Notes: generated by a model not told the origin, from the sequence alone. A stretch of DNA of 64,000 bases from Rhinopomastus cyanomelas (GCA_013400115.1 VXBP01008204.1:2993804-3057803); one strand, 5' to 3'. Numbered from the stretch's first letter, positions 1 through 15,100 are shown. Made by a program: numbers and translations.

Positions 1-118
1 ACAGAGTTTCAGCAGTCAGTATTGTTTATAGAATAAATTAATCTGGATGGAGAAACAGTATCTTGTAAATTTGTCCCAAGAATTTTCCTACCCTCATCAT
101 CTGTTTGTTTCAATGTAG

Positions 119-180
119 GACTGGGATCAACACATTAAGGGAAGTCTTCACATCCAAAAATGTATGGCTTTTTCAGATAA
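119..180 (+). CDS. RBM20: RBM20 exon 3, end of zinc finger 1
   Basis: Acceptor AG at 117-118 and donor GTAAGT at 181. The exon reads DWDQHIKGSLHIQKCMAFSD plus two bases of the next codon. HIKGSLH supplies the paired histidines (H-x5-H) of a matrin/U1-type zinc finger; its cysteine half lies upstream of the window. Confidence 0.9.
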
Positions 181-3100
181 GTAAGTATGATTTTAGAGAC
201 ACTTCCAACCCAATTTCTAAAAGAGCATCCCTTGCTCTAGTGGCTTTGCACTGGGGATTGACAGTCTAATCACAATGCTTTAATATTTATGGCACGTTAC
301 GCATTTTCCTAAAGTCCTTTTCTCTCTTTTCCAGCCCTGGTGTCCGGTGTATGTTAAGCTCAACAGATGGAACATTGCATTTATCACCAAATAATGCAGC
401 AGTTTTCAATCCATCTAATATCGAAGGTGAATGGTTGCATGTGCAATAGTGAAAAGGTGAAAGGAGGGGGAAAGGGGATATTTTAAAAGAAATGGCATCG
501 AAATTTCCGGGGAAAACTTTTTTGATGTCGTGCACAGAAAGGCTAAAAGCCAGTGCTGTACCTTGCAAAGTATGAGTTTCTTTTTCTTTCAAACAATGGC
601 TTGTTTTCACAGCACAACAGAACAGTGTGTCGTTTGATATAGAGACTATGAACATAATTATGTAAATGGAGCATTGCTTACTGAGCACATTAATGCAATT
701 AATGCGAGTCAGGATTTTAATGAACTGTGTGTAATCCATTATTTAGATTATCCACCAAATGTTGGCACATCTTTTATCACTGCATCAGGAAGATCCTTCG
801 GCCAGCCAGGCCCTACATTTTCTTCTCCTTCACCAGGGGTAAGAGTGAGTACCTAAGCAAATTGATCTCTGTGTTGAGATTCTTGTAGAAGCCACTTCTG
901 CTTATTGGAATTAAAGCCATGAAAGCTTCCTTTTAGACGATATACTGAATATTCAGTCTATCATTTCAACTTCCCAGCACCTCTTTTATGCTTTTTTATT
1001 TTGGTCAAATCAGAACTTCTTTCTTTTTCTCTTTGTTTATGTTAACGTTCTGTTTGTATCAGCCACTGCCACTGGTAGCCTTTCAGCAAGTTTGATTTGG
1101 TGTGCAGCCTTCCATGGTTTAGGTTAATGAGCCTTGCCCTGCGTTCCCCAGTTATACTGCTGTAATGCCCACTTGAATTCCTAGCCCAATAATTAAAAAT
1201 GCCAGAAAAATAAAAGGTAACACTGTAAGTAGTTCTTACACAGACAAAGCAGAAAGACTTTAGTAGAGGGGGGAAAAAAACAAGCACCGAAGGAAAAAAA
1301 AAAAGGCAAATAGAAGCAAATTACTTACAAAATGATAGGGTTAAAATGAAACTCAAATTATATTGTAAAGCCACAATTAAAGCTGAAGACATTAAGAACT
1401 CATGTTGGAGTGTTCACAGAGTAGCAGCAGTAATCCAAGGGTTCAGGTTTTCACCTTGTTAGCTTTTGTATCTGTACCCTGACATGGTCTCAGGAAAGCC
1501 TGGAAAGCCAGGCTGAGTTCTGTCCCTGTGCCACGCCAGTTCGCATCAGGCATTGCTTACAGAAACGTCACTCGGATTTGTTTAATCCAGCCGACTTTCT
1601 ACTGTGTGGTTTTGCTGCGCAGAGATTACTTGAAGGGGTTTTAGCTTCTGCCTGTCACAGACGCTGTGCGCAGGGGAGCAAAGAGCAGAGCTGCTCATGA
1701 CAGCTGCTTCCAAGGTCAGAGGTGTAGTAGCAGCGGGTGCAGAGGAATGTTCCTTTTCATCATGCCTGTCAACCTCACAACAAATGAAATTACTGCTAAT
1801 ACTGGTATCATTCTCCTTAGAATCTGTCACTATTTATCATTTAAGCTGTCTGCAAAAGTCCTCATACTGCATGACCTGCAGCACTATGAGAGATAAAAGA
1901 AACAATAACTGGTTTTCCTGGATGCTGTAAATCCGCTTTTTCTCCAGAAGCTCGTTGGGTAGGCAGGGAGCTATATTGGAGGTGTTAAGATGGAGTTTGC
2001 CAGCTGTCATTCACTGGCTTCTAATTTATTACACCTTTGCATGGTAGTATTTACTTTCAGCTAAGCTGCTGCCATTTAACTGAGCAGTGGGAGGTTATAC
2101 TTGACCCTGCATGTAATCATAAACAAAGTGTTCAGATTTCTGGAAGAGCTTGCTCTGTGCTGTCCATCTGCAAATAACTCTATCCCTCTTCACAAGGCAA
2201 ATGCAGTGCTGCCAGTCTTCATTCAGGCATGCTGTAATAAAAAAATAACCAAACAGCATCAGTGAAATACTATGCAAACAGTGTGAGGTGCATTTCACTG
2301 CCGTGCATCAAATAATTCTTGTGCTTGTTGTCCAGCTGCTTTGTTTAGTCCCGTAGACACCGGCTGCAAAGAAACATAACTTAGAGTCTTGTTGAAAATT
2401 ACATTCAACACTTGACACACAGCAGCTCCTCCAACTTCCAGACTGGGGCTATGGAGGGAGTATAGTCCTTTTCTGGCTCTGATTTACAGTTCTGTTTAAT
2501 GAATGGATCCAATTTAACTTCAATCAGCTGACAAGATTATTGCTTAGTACAGCCCATAAACTTCTGGTATGAGTATGTGACCACTTCTTAATCACGAATT
2601 ACAGCAGATTTATGGTGTAGCAGTTTAATTTAATCCATCGCCATTGCTGGGAGGTTGGTAACATTTTACAGTCCTTTGATTTAATGAGCTCGTGTACCAA
2701 CATAGGCTTTGGAAACAGCTAAGTCTTCCTAGTCCTATAGAACCTTAACAGCTGTAACAAAACAAATATGCCAGGTGACTTGGGGTGTTCCTACTCTGGG
2801 ACAGCATTTGCTGTCAGGAAATTTTCCTTTCCCTTTGCCAGCTGTAGCTGTATTCTTGTGTTGTGCGTTACAGGCTGCCTTGCCAGATGCAGGAAGGCAT
2901 CACTTCTTTTCCTGTTCAAGTGCAGTACAGTTGCTCCATCTTTTTCAAGATTGGGTCTTTGATGTTTTTCTTCTAGAGAAAATATCTTACTTCTGGACTT
3001 GTGCACTTCTTTAACTTAACTTTCTGTGCTTGGGCAGGTTCTGTAGGATGGAAGCTGAATAGCAGACAGTGTATGATACAGGGTCTGGCTACAGCAGAAA

Positions 3101-6100
3101 TACACAGGCAGTTAAGTGGTGAACCCTGAGGGGAAGGTAATGGGATGAAGGTGTAAATAAGATAACATTAGCTCTCTAACTTGTGAACTTGCTGACAAGC
3201 CAAACATTTGTGATGGCTCTGGTGAACATGATCCCACAAGATTATGAGATTTATATCTTCCCTTGAATGGGACAATTTTAACTGAAGGAGGAGTTACCTC
3301 TTCAGAGGTAACAGCAGAATTCATAAACAGGGAAGTAGTCTGAGAAGACTTAATCCTGTGTGAGCAAAGTTCTGCGTGTCATTAGCCGGGTTAAATTATT
3401 TTCCTCTCTGAGGATATCCTGATGCCTCTTTACACAGGGAGTGTAGAGCCTGCTTTCCCTGTCAGGGAGATGGGTGGCTCCTTGGGATCCGCCCCACTGT
3501 TCCAAAATAGACTCCCACCCTTGGGAAGCAATTACAGCACCAGCCTGTGTGTCTGTGCCAGACCAATTTAGTAGCTCTTTGTGTCCAGTGGTCTATGCTC
3601 CCGGCAGAAGTCCCACCTACTGTGAATAGTTGCTATGAGAGGAGAAGTAGTAGATTTTCAAACCTGAAGTGCAGTTGTGTGTCCTCTCTCAAGTTAAATG
3701 GACTCACTTTTATCTCCAGCTCAGTCTGTGCCACCAGGCTAGGAGGAGAATTTAAATTCAGCCCCCGCTGTCCTGACCACCTCCATAGTAATCTAAACTG
3801 ATTTCTAAAGCCCACAAAACCAGCCAGTACTGCAGTGAGCATGTTTCAACCTCTAGGCATCACCAGTACCACATAAGTGGGCCTTTATGGAATACCTGAA
3901 AGCAGTAGAGACCTCATTGCAAGCTGCACCACCAGCTCAACATTTCCCTTCCCGTTTGTATTTCTACAACAAGATGCTAAAACACGAGGTTTTAAAGAAG
4001 TTTATTTGTCCTTACTAACAGGTACACAGAACAGAACATTTTACTTCTTTGCAGACATACAAAGTTTTTATCTAGTGGCTGAAATGTCTAAGATAAAAGC
4101 ATTGTTTTGAGTTGTTTTTTTCCTCAGTTTCCCCAGAGGAAATCTACACTGGGTCGAGTTGTTCACATCTGCAATCTTCCCGAGGGAAGCTGCACAGAGA
4201 ATGATGTCATTAACCTGGGCCTCCCATTTGGGAAGGTCACCAACTATATCCTCATGAAGTCAACCAATCAGGTACTGTGCATTTGGGGTCACCAGAATTG
4301 ACATCTATTGACATAAAGACATAGTGACATGATAGAAGAGTCTCTGGGGAAAATCTCTTCCTTTGTAATAGCAATTTAAATATATGAAGCCTGCTCTTAC
4401 AGTAAAATCAAAAACAGGTGTTTATAGAATGGGGTGGTGGCATAAACATGAGCACTGCCTCATAGCTCTTGTTAAAACCCCCAGAAACCAAGGTGGATAA
4501 TGTTTGGGGTGGTAACATTTCAAAACGACAGTGTTACTGAGCTGTGAGCACATTTCTTGAACAACGGTTAAACTGCAGCTCTGTCAAATGCAATTTTTGT
4601 GTAAATGGAAGTAAACTTTGTTCAGTTTTTTTTTAAACTCTTCTTCGGCTGCTCACGCGCCGATGTTCTGATTTTATCTGGATCACTTGTAATCTGGGTC
4701 CCGTGCGTTTCTGCAAGGCACAGCTGCAGTGCTGCAGTTCTGACTATGGTGTAGAAGCAACAGTGAGGAAGCAAGGGAAGGATGATGCCTTCATATATCT
4801 AGAAAGATTAGATCCCAATCATTTATTTTTTACTTAAACTGACTTCTAAAGTTTCATATTGATTCAATAGCTGGGTTGAAAGCATTATCTGTAGTTAGAA
4901 GGAGGCTGAGCAATGGACTGTTTCAGCTCCAGTGCTGGAAAGCCACACAGTTCTGTGCTATCAAGATGTTTTCATGAAAACAATGCAAACATACATTACT
5001 GTGATACATTTTCTCTCTTATGATCTGTATTTTTGAAAACGTAGTAGATGTTGAAGCTCTCCTTGTTTGTGCTAGGCGTTTCTGGAAATGGCTTACAGTG
5101 AAGCAGCACAAGCCATGGTGCAGTACTACAAAGAAAAGCCTGCTATGATAAACGATGACAAGTTACTTATTAGGATGTCTAAAAGATACAAGGAATTGCA
5201 GCTGAAGGTAAGACAGTCACGTTTTCTGAGTTTCCATGGCACATCCTGGACAATACATCTAAAAACTTTTCTGGTTGCTGATTTCTAATTAATGCTTTAG
5301 TACTATGGAAAAAAAGAAAAAGAAAGTTAAATGGATGCATGTTAATGATCTTTTATACTGAGTTGCTTGCTCGTGTTCTAAATTCTAACTCTTGGAAAAG
5401 ATCAGGTTTCTTCACGGTGAGGGTGATGGAGCACTGGAACAGGCTGCCCATGGAGGTTGTGGAGTCTCCTCCTCTGGAGACATTCAAAACCCACCTGGGC
5501 ACGTTCCTGTACTGTTTGATCTAGGTGATCCTGCTGTGTTGGGAGGATTGGACTGGATGATCTTTCAAGCTCCCTTCCAATCTGTAATGTTCAGTGATGC
5601 TGTGATTCTCTGGTCGTTTCATACCATTATTTCAAAAATCCCTTCTGAGCAGACTCCCTGCTCTGGTTGCCCTAACAAACACAACCATGCGTAAGATACA
5701 ACATGCCAGTAAAAATGAGACAGTCCTGTCCTTTTCATCAGGCATTAAGCCCGAGGCAATGTCTTGCATGCTTGAGCCATAATACAATCTCTGTACCACG
5801 CACTGATGGCAGGGCTCATCATCACAAGAATTTATTCTCTTCTTGTGAATGACTTCAATTATAAAACAAGGTGGGGGGGTTGTTTTGTTTTCCTTTGGGA
5901 TTTTTTTTCATATAAAGTCAGACCAAGTCTTTGGACTTTCTGTAGGGTGTGTGACACTTCTGATGTGAACACCTGAGGGATGTCCAGACGTCAGTGCTCT
6001 TTTGAGCCTATTTATGAAAGCTCGTGTACTGCCACATGTAATGTCATGAGAAGTGTTTTTTTAATCTAGGCTTGGATTGGAACTGGCAATGCAGAACTGA

Positions 6101-9100
6101 AAAGCTTCATATTGTGTTATCTAACACAGCACAAAGTAATTTCATAAAATAACTCTAATGCTCCAAGTTAAGAGGTTAAGGGACCTTTTACAGATTTGAG
6201 AGAAAACAAGTAACTCTGATGTTTTGGTTTGACCTTTGCAAAGGTCTCTTTCTCTCCTGTATATGTCTAATAGGACTTTTAAGTAGACTTAAAAGTGTTA
6301 CCAAAAGTTCATAGACCAGGGCAGTTTTTCTTGGTGTAGTACAGTGAGGGGTTGAGATGTAAGCTGGTGGAGACTGTGCATCTTAACACAGAGGTAAAAT
6401 GGGAATGATCCAAGTGAGTGTGGGAATTTGCCTGGATTTCAGGCACATTTTTCAAGTAATAGATTTTGTATTCTTTCCAAGAGCAAAAGCCCTTTCTATT
6501 TGTTAAAACAAGCAGACAAACAAAAGTATTTGTTAAAACAAACAGACAAACAGAAGTGCAACATGGAAGGGGGAACATGCATGAGCTATTTACCACTACA
6601 AACTGCTCTGAGTTCCTGCGTGCTTATGTAGCTCAGCTGTGCATGCTCCAGACGTCTGACAAATTGTGGGCACTCCAGCCTGGAGTGGTCCGTCTTCTGT
6701 AAGTGATCTTGAATCTCAAGTAGTCAACTTTTCCAGTATGAATCCCTCTTGCACATAGTTTTTTGGAAGCTCTTGTGTCTAAACATCATCTTTTAGAGCT
6801 ATACTCTAGAATGAGCTAAACTCTGAGATGAAGAGAAGGCAGTCTCAGAAGGTTCTCCTGCAGAATCAGAGATAAACTGCTGTATGTGTTGAATTCAGAT
6901 ATTAGGAAAACTGTCTGTTTTGTTTCCTCTTACATCCAGTTCCTAGGAAATACTCTGGTGAGTGTGTAAACGGGGAAGGACAAATAGTTTTCAAAGCCTG
7001 TTACAGCAGCCAAGTGTGAGGGGACAGTGTTAGCTACAGCGTAATGGAGCAAATTTTCCATTTGTATCATTTTACTGCTTTGATCGTGTTGTTATTGAGA
7101 TACCAGCTGCAGAAGAGTCTGGAACCACAACACTCAAAAGAAGTATTTCTCAGTAGTTGTATAATTGAGCGATGCATAGATGCTGTTTCTTGAAGGACAA
7201 ATCACCGGTATCAACTCGGAGAGTAGTGCAGCGTGCTAAGCGGTTGTCTCTGTCTCACTTAGAAACCGGGTAAGAACGTGGCTGCTATCATCCAGGACAT
7301 CCACTCGCAGAGGGAGAGGGACCTGCTGCGTGAAGTGGACAGGTAAAAATTCTCCATAATTTGGAACAGGAACCTGGATAAACCTGTAAACCTGCAGGTA
7401 GAAAAAGCAGTGTCTCTGTGCTTCCCTCTCCTATATCATTTGCTTTCTTAATTTGGATGTAACTTCAAATCCCTGTAAAAAAGTGAGTGAGTACAACAAT
7501 AGGTGCAGGCTCTACACAGAGATGTCAGATTCAAACTGTGCCTGTTATGAAGATAGATCTATCTCCTGCTGCTGCTGACTAACAAAATATGCCTCTGGCA
7601 TGTGAAGAAAACACAAAATGAACAAATGAAGCTGTTCCCCACTCCTCCTCCTTGAGTGAAAAGGTTACAGCCTTTACAGGCTAGAAGTAGTGTGAGAGCT
7701 AGAGGAAGGAGCTGGTTCACATTACAGTGTATTTGGGTGTATTTCTGATTTGCCTGCCTTCTGGACCTTCCAGCGGAAGTGGAGAGGAATCACAGCCCTA
7801 ACACATCTCTTTTAAACAGGTGACTTTTGTCACTCCTGTCTCAGAGATGCCCTAGATGAGGATCAGTATTAAGGGTACAGACATTAAGGTCATTGTAAAA
7901 GTATTAACATATTACAAGCTTTTAATGCTAAACCCCAGTGAGACACTTTTAAGAATGAATGAAGATATTCTTGACAGATCTGTGGGGATTTAGTTAAGCT
8001 GTGTGGATATCACACTGCTTTTTCTCCTGTTCCCTCTGTTTGCAGCTGTGCAGTGCATGTCAGTGAAAGGCCTTGGGGTCTCGGGTTCTCAGTCCCCAGG
8101 GCAGTGCCCGTATGTTTCCAGTGTATGTGAACTCGGTAGACCGCAGTGGGCCAGCCAGTTACAGCTGCCTTTTCCCTCCGCAGCAGGTATGGCACAGAGA
8201 GGCCTCGCTCTCGAAGCCCCATAAGCCGCTCCCTGTCACCCCGATCCCACACTCCCAGCTTTACTTCCTGCAGTTCGCCACACAGCCCAATGGGGACCGG
8301 CAGGACCGACTGGGGAAATGGGAGAGAGTCATGGGATCAGTCCCCGTATTCCCGACGGGAAGAGGAAAGAGACGGCAGAGAATGGCGAGAGAATGGGGAT
8401 GAGAAGAGGGACAGGACTGACACATGGGTACACGAGAGGAAACATTATTCTCGACAGCTGGACAAGTTTGATTTGGATGAATGGATTGAAGGAGGCAGAG
8501 GGCACAGAGAAAAATATTTAAGGAGCGGTTCCCCAGGCTCCCTTCACCCCTTATCTGGCTACAAGAGCAGAGAAGATGACTATTACCGAAAAAACTCGAA
8601 GTCAAAATCTGACAAGTTTCAGAGGCAGCTGCAGGACTTACCTGGGAGATCTAGGAGAAAGGAAGAGGCAAAGTTCAGAGAACGCAGACATTCTTACAGT
8701 GAGGACATCACCAGAGAGGAGGGCACTGAACAGAAGCACAGCAAAGTGTCTGAAAGCTCCAGGCAAAAACAAAGCGAGAAGAATAAGGTGAAGAAAGCTG
8801 AAAAAGACCAAGAGGAAGATGCTGCTGGTGAAGGCAGTGATGTGAAGGAAACTGAACCTCTCGAGAATGAGGTAACTAGGCATCTCAAACGGTGTAAGAA
8901 ACTGCTAAACACTGCAGTAATATGTTTTCTGAAATATTGTAGAACGGTTGTTGGGAAGTATGGTGCTGGTGACATGATAAAATCAGGGAATATCGTCCTA
9001 GCAGAGCCCTTGGGACACCATCTTGTCTATGTCCAAGTCAAGCAGATCTGTTACACCACTGCAGTGTTGGGCATGTGGACATTGTCCTCCTGTGTCAAGC

Positions 9101-12100
9101 ACAGATTCTGTGGGTAACCAGTGAGGGGAAGGGAACAACAAAAGCAAGTGACAATCCAGTGTCCGCATGCAGGCTGTGTGTGCAGAGACAATTGTCCTGC
9201 TTCTCTCTGCATCTGTCACCTTCTGCTACTGTGATGTAGACTGATTTAACTGGGAATTAAGTGGTGTTTTACAGGGATGCACAGTATTTGTAGGGGAACA
9301 AACTTTTAGTGAGGAATATTTTCTTTCTGGCCAACTCAGCAGAGCAGTTGGTTTTCTGTTAATCATATATCCCCATCCTCAGCTGGGGTGGGAAGAATTC
9401 ACTCCACTCCCTTCAGTGTGCTGGCAGAAATCTCATCCCATGGCAGAATCACTGAATCAGCTCGCCTGTAAAATTATGGGGTCTCTGGAGAAATTCTCCA
9501 GTGGTAACATTTGTGGGTTTGATTCTGCACTGGGAAAAAGTGGAGAGGGAACAGATCACGATGTCTCATTTGCTCAGTGCCAGCACAGCCCATGCTCATG
9601 TCCCCATCCTACAGGGAACTTGTTACTGGCTTTTGGCCACCTTGCCTCCCCAGTGCCCTGTGGTGATACACTGCTGCTGTCTACCTCCAGGGATGCTGGC
9701 ACAGGACACTGCAGAGCTGCTTTACTGACCAGGGGTCTGTCTCTAGCTTGTGGCTTTGTGAGGGCAGAGCCATCTTCAGTCAGTTTTAGTAGACCTTGTG
9801 TTTGCTCCTCTCATGTGGGGGCAAATCTCTAGCTCTTGTAACTCAGCTAGTCTCTATAACAGCAGCACTACCTCATGGCGTTGATGTGTGTGTCTGTACC
9901 ACCTCTTGTCATCTTTCTCCTCTGGCTGGTATTTCACCATGATGGATGCTTCCTTGGATGGAGATGTCAGAGGGAAATGTCAGACAGCATCCTAAATCAT
10001 CACTGCACACTCTTCTGCATGTTTTTCGGGTTATTTTGAAGTGGCACTGTTAAAGGCATACCTCTCCTGTCTCTCACCAAGGGACTGCTGCTACTAATTT
10101 ATTTTAAAAGAACCACATAGGTTTGGATGTCTTGACCTTATACATCTGCTTTGCCCCTCATTTACAAGTGCCACACAGTCCTGTGGTTCTGTTCTTCCAA
10201 GGTGTGGACAGTTGCATTCTCTGCTGATAAAGCAGTTGAGGTCTTTTGCAGAGTTTTAACACTGCTGCTGTCCTTACGCTGTCTGAGCTGACATAACAGA
10301 TGTGGATAAAGAACAGAGAAGTGGAGACTGGAAATTTTAACAAGTTCACATTGTCCCCCACCTGTCTGTCGTCTAGCAGGCTTTGTAATATGAAGTAGTT
10401 CTTCTTAATTTTGTTTAAATTTCTCTGTCTTGATTCTTGTTTGTGCAGCTTTGCTAATGGAATCCAATTGTTAGGTCTTTTCCCACAGCCTAGTTGACTT
10501 GCACAAACTTTAGAAATGAAGAATGTGACCTTGTGAATGACTTTGCTTCCCTAAACCCAGAATAGCAACATGCTAGAGCACCACTGTGAGTTGCTATCTG
10601 TGTGTATGTTGTATTTATTTTAGCTTGGAAAAGAGGAGCAAGTTCCAGAGAAGAGCTCACCTTCTGCTAATAAACAAGGAAAAGAATCTGAAGAGATTCT
10701 AGAAAACACAAGGAAAGAGAAGGTTGGTGACATGTTATTGGTGGAGCTTCCACAATTAAATGAGAGAAACCCCAGGTTTGGTAGCACATTCTCCCAACTG
10801 AAGTATCAAACTCTATGGAAAGTCTGGTAAAGGGTTTATAGCAAGGGGTTGTCTAAATTAATTTGCCTTATCTTGACCTCTGCTTTAAGGGATAGCTTTT
10901 CCTGAGGTCTCAGGACTTCTCTTTTAGTTGCTCTTTGCCCATGTAGCATATGTAGCTTCATATGCATAGCCCTTGGCACTGGCAACTGTAAGTAATGTAT
11001 GGACTGGGTAACTTTGTGAACCATACCCAGAAATAGTAGCTGCCATCAGTTAATGGAGAAGGGGTGCACTACTGATGAAAACGTTTCAGAACATTTGCCT
11101 TAGCTGGACTACACTTAGTAGCCTCCTCTGATTTTTTTCTGATTTTAATGAAATAATGTCTGTTTAGCACCCCTACTGCAGCACTGCAGTTGGGGATAGC
11201 AATGTCCTTGGAATTCCTCCAGCTTCATATCTGTAGGGTCATGGGTCGACAGTCATATATGGAAGCTGTTGATATCTGTTGCTGTAGAAAACCGATCTCC
11301 TGGCAGTAACGGTGTCGACTCCCGGAGTTTTCGTGCTGTTTTAGGATTCTAGGAGGGGAAGTGTGGGAATGGCCAAACAGCAGGAGAATACAGATTATTA
11401 ATAGATTGTGTGTGCACGATGAGTCTGGGAGTTGAAATCTAAGCTGCAAGTGTGCCTTAAAAGTAACACATACCGTGTCATTCTAATACTTCTGAGGTCC
11501 AGTATTAGTGTCTGAGCCCTGTAAGTCTATAAATGCATGTTCGAGGTATTTCAGATTACATACCTTGGAGTATAACTGTGAAAGTGGTTTTTAATAAGGT
11601 CTAGACTAGCCTCTGCCAACACAGTCACTGGCAGAGGGCTCTTGCTGGTGGAAAGAAACGACTGCAGAACGTAGCCACATTTTCGCAGTCACCATAGGAA
11701 TTTAAAGGACTAGTCCAGCAAAGTGAAAGCCACAGTGGCTAGACCGAGGTTCAGTATGTTCTCATTGCACTGTCTGTTTCTCACCATTCTGGGATGGAGA
11801 TAGTGGGAAGTTTCATTTCCTTGGGGATCACATAGTAACATCAGTTGCATAATAAAGTGTTCTGCTGCTTACAGAAAAGTAAGAAACAGGTGACTGAAGA
11901 GACTGTAATCACCAGGGCAGTTCTAAAATCTCCACAATGTGAGGTTTATGTGGAAATTATAAAGAGATTCTTTGTCCTCGTGCATAAGGTATAAAACCAC
12001 AACAGGAAGGTGTGTTGTCCTTTGCAACTAAAATACAAGAGGTGTTAGGCATGACCAGATCAAAGTTCTTTCTGGTTACTGATATTCAAAACCCACTTTT

Positions 12101-15100
12101 TAATAGTGTTGATCTAGTCACTGAGCTTTCAAATGTTTTGTATCTTTGTGACAGGACCGAGACTGGGAGAGTGGAAGTGAGATAGAAGGTGAGACCTGGT
12201 ATCCTACTAACATGGAGGAATTAGTGACAGTAGATGAAGTGGGAGAAGATGATTTGATTATGGAGCCTGATATAACCGAGCTTGAAGAAATAGTACCAGT
12301 TGATCAAAAAAATCAGTCTCCTTCAGAAGTGTGTGCCTGTATGTCAGCCATGTCAGAACTGAAAAATGATCACAGCCACTTAACCAGGAGTGAGGACAAA
12401 TTTGCCCACAAAGCTTTAGAAACAAACTTCACATCAGCAAAGGGCAGTGTAGCTTCTAGCGGCTGTCAGGATGAGGAGGAGGATGATGACAATGATGATG
12501 CTGTAACTGAAGCATCAAGCCTAAATCTGGACCCTGAGCAGAAGCCACAGGAATTGCAAGAAGACCAATCTGCTAAGGAGTCTGATCCCCAGCAGAAGGA
12601 AGGGAAAATTGACAACAGCTCTGACAGTCGCTTTGAGCCTGAAGATCACCATACACCTTCTGTTCATCGGAAAGAAGAGACTCTCCAGCTCACTGACACA
12701 TTTATAGATGACTACAAACAGATGGGATCACAAGGAGCTGAGAACAGAGAAGTTATGGAAATGCTTGTTAAAAACGCTAACGAAGAAACAAGACATGGAA
12801 GCCAAGAGTGTCCAGAGGCCAAGGGTAACTACTGGTTTTTTTTCTTTTCAGCCCACAGAGGGCCTTGTATGTTTTCTCTGACAGTAGACTGAAATTTATT
12901 GCTATACTAGAATAAATGTTGCTAATGGTATCAAGACTTGTCCTTGGAGCAGCTCAGTAAAAGAACCCCAGTGCCTCTGGCCAAGCTAAACCATTAGAGG
13001 CTCTTAGCTGAATAGTGTAAAGGAAATATGATAAGCAGCTTGCAAGCTTTCTGAAAGGCATAAGCTGCTATAATTGTCATGTCAAGGTTCACTTGAGTTT
13101 AGCTGAACTCTTTCAGTGCCTTGCTAAATTTATTTTGAATTGTCAATGAAATGAGTGACAGCCTCCTGAAGGTCAACAGAAGAGTATCTGTAATGTCTGG
13201 CTGGCTCCTGGACAAGGCGAGTATTCTTACACACTGTACTGAAGTGTTAGTAACAGGGAAATCATCCATAGATTGTTACTTCTCAGTCCCAGTTCATGCA
13301 AATACGTGCCTTTTGTCAGGGCTTGCCTTATCACCTCCTGTTGTCTGCCACATACTGCCTTCAAAATGACTGATAGGGCATGCTGCGAGATAAAGCCAAT
13401 AAATGTAATCATAACTACTTATTAATATTTTAGCTGTCAGGAAAAAAGATCTCAGCTGTCTCAAAGTGAATTCAGCCCCTCATCACACTTTCAAATGAAA
13501 CTTGAGCAAGTGCATGGTGTATAATGAGGGGAAATGGGAAATAACATGGAGCATGTTGGCCAGGAATGCTCTTTTTTGTTGCTTCTGGAGGCTGTATGAT
13601 GGAGAAGAGGTTGAGAACAGGAGTTGCTGGAAGATTTTTGAAGGTTCAGTTTTCCACCAGAAAGCGCCAGAACATTTAATGTGATTGTCTGATTTTGAAC
13701 TAACTTGTTCCTCCAAGCCAGATATGAAACTCACCAGTTCCCAATATTTACCCATTTGACTTGAAGACACCCTGTCAGGCTTTGCATATTTGAAGATAAC
13801 CCCACCATGCAATATCCCTGCGACCAGGGATAGCAAGGCTGGCTTCCCTGAGCTGCCCACTTCCCAGGCAGCCAGATGGCAAAAGAGTTAGGTATCCCAA
13901 GACCATAGTTACTTCAGTGTTTTCACCATCTCAGCTTCCAGCTTACCAGCTGGGAGTCTGGAGACTCCAGCGGAGCCTGTGTCTCACAGGTTGCTGCCAT
14001 GGACTTGATATCTAGGATCTCCAGCGCAAGGTTCTAGGCTCTCCGCAAATGCAGCTGCCAGCTCAGAAGCCCAGAAGTCAACTTCAGTGCAACTTAAGTT
14101 GTCACAGAGACCCTAGGAGTTTCACCAACAGCTGCATGAAGCTTGTGGGTTTTCCAGAGTCTCTGCTGCAGATTTGAAAACCAGGGTTGGGTCTAAAGTT
14201 ACCATGAAAGCCAACCAGTCAGGACTTTTTATTATTTTCTTTTAAAATCATGTATTAGATGTTTTTAAAACAATGAAGAAAAATTCATTCTCTTAGCCAG
14301 AAAGTCAGATCTTTGAACTACAGACTTGAAAGGCAGGAAGGGTTTGGTTTGGGCAAAAATGTATTTGTTTTATGAGAAAATATATCCCTTATCTAGGTGA
14401 AATTTGCAATGCAATAGAAATTTTGTTAGGGTAAGGGAACTAGTTCTTTGATGTAAGAACTGAAGAATAGGAATCAAACCAGCGTATTTGGAATTCTGTT
14501 GCTTTGTGATAACAAATTCCTTTTTTAAAAGTAATTCCCATGTTGGGAAGGGAGAACATTTGTTCTTTTGACTGGGTTTATCTGCCTCAGAAAACCCATC
14601 CACTGTTTTCCACATCATGACTCTCCAACCTGTGTCTATTAGCTTTGGTCGGCAGGAGCCAACCATCCTATCCCTGCCGACCAGGAACCAAAATCTTCAA
14701 ATCAGAAACCTGCCCTTGGAGAGCTGAGGACAGGAGAGGAGTGGCTCCAGGGAGAAGCTTACAATGACGCTGCAAGAGCCCTACCAAAGGAAGGTTAGCT
14801 CAGGCCTTGCAGCTCCTTAGGCAGTTTAGAGATTTGCTCTCGGCAGGTCGTGCTGGCCCCTCCTCTCTCATCAGCACCTGTGTTAGCCCAGCTCCATCAC
14901 TGGTGGTGTGGTACCTTACGTGGTCATGGAGCTGCAGTCAGAGCACGCTTGCACCGGAGACGTGTATAATGTGACATATCTACTTAGGGATTAAATACGA
15001 AAAGAAAAACCATAATGAATGTGAAATTAGAAATGGAAAAATGATCTACTGTGAGAAATGGGCATGAGTGCATGGTGCAGCACAGCTGTTGGAGCTGCAC

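Larger units (their letters stand above)
5208..7262 (+). other. RBM20 intron 7
   Basis: A 2.05 kb intron holding one CR1 3' fragment (5404-5610) and a 30-base tandem duplication (6497-6556). Nothing else recognised. Confidence 0.8.

Noticed and set aside
8872..9117. In-frame extension of RBM20 exon 9 beyond its donor
   Set aside because: The charged RS-type composition ends exactly at the GTAACT donor and exon 10 continues the protein in phase. The extension is intronic.
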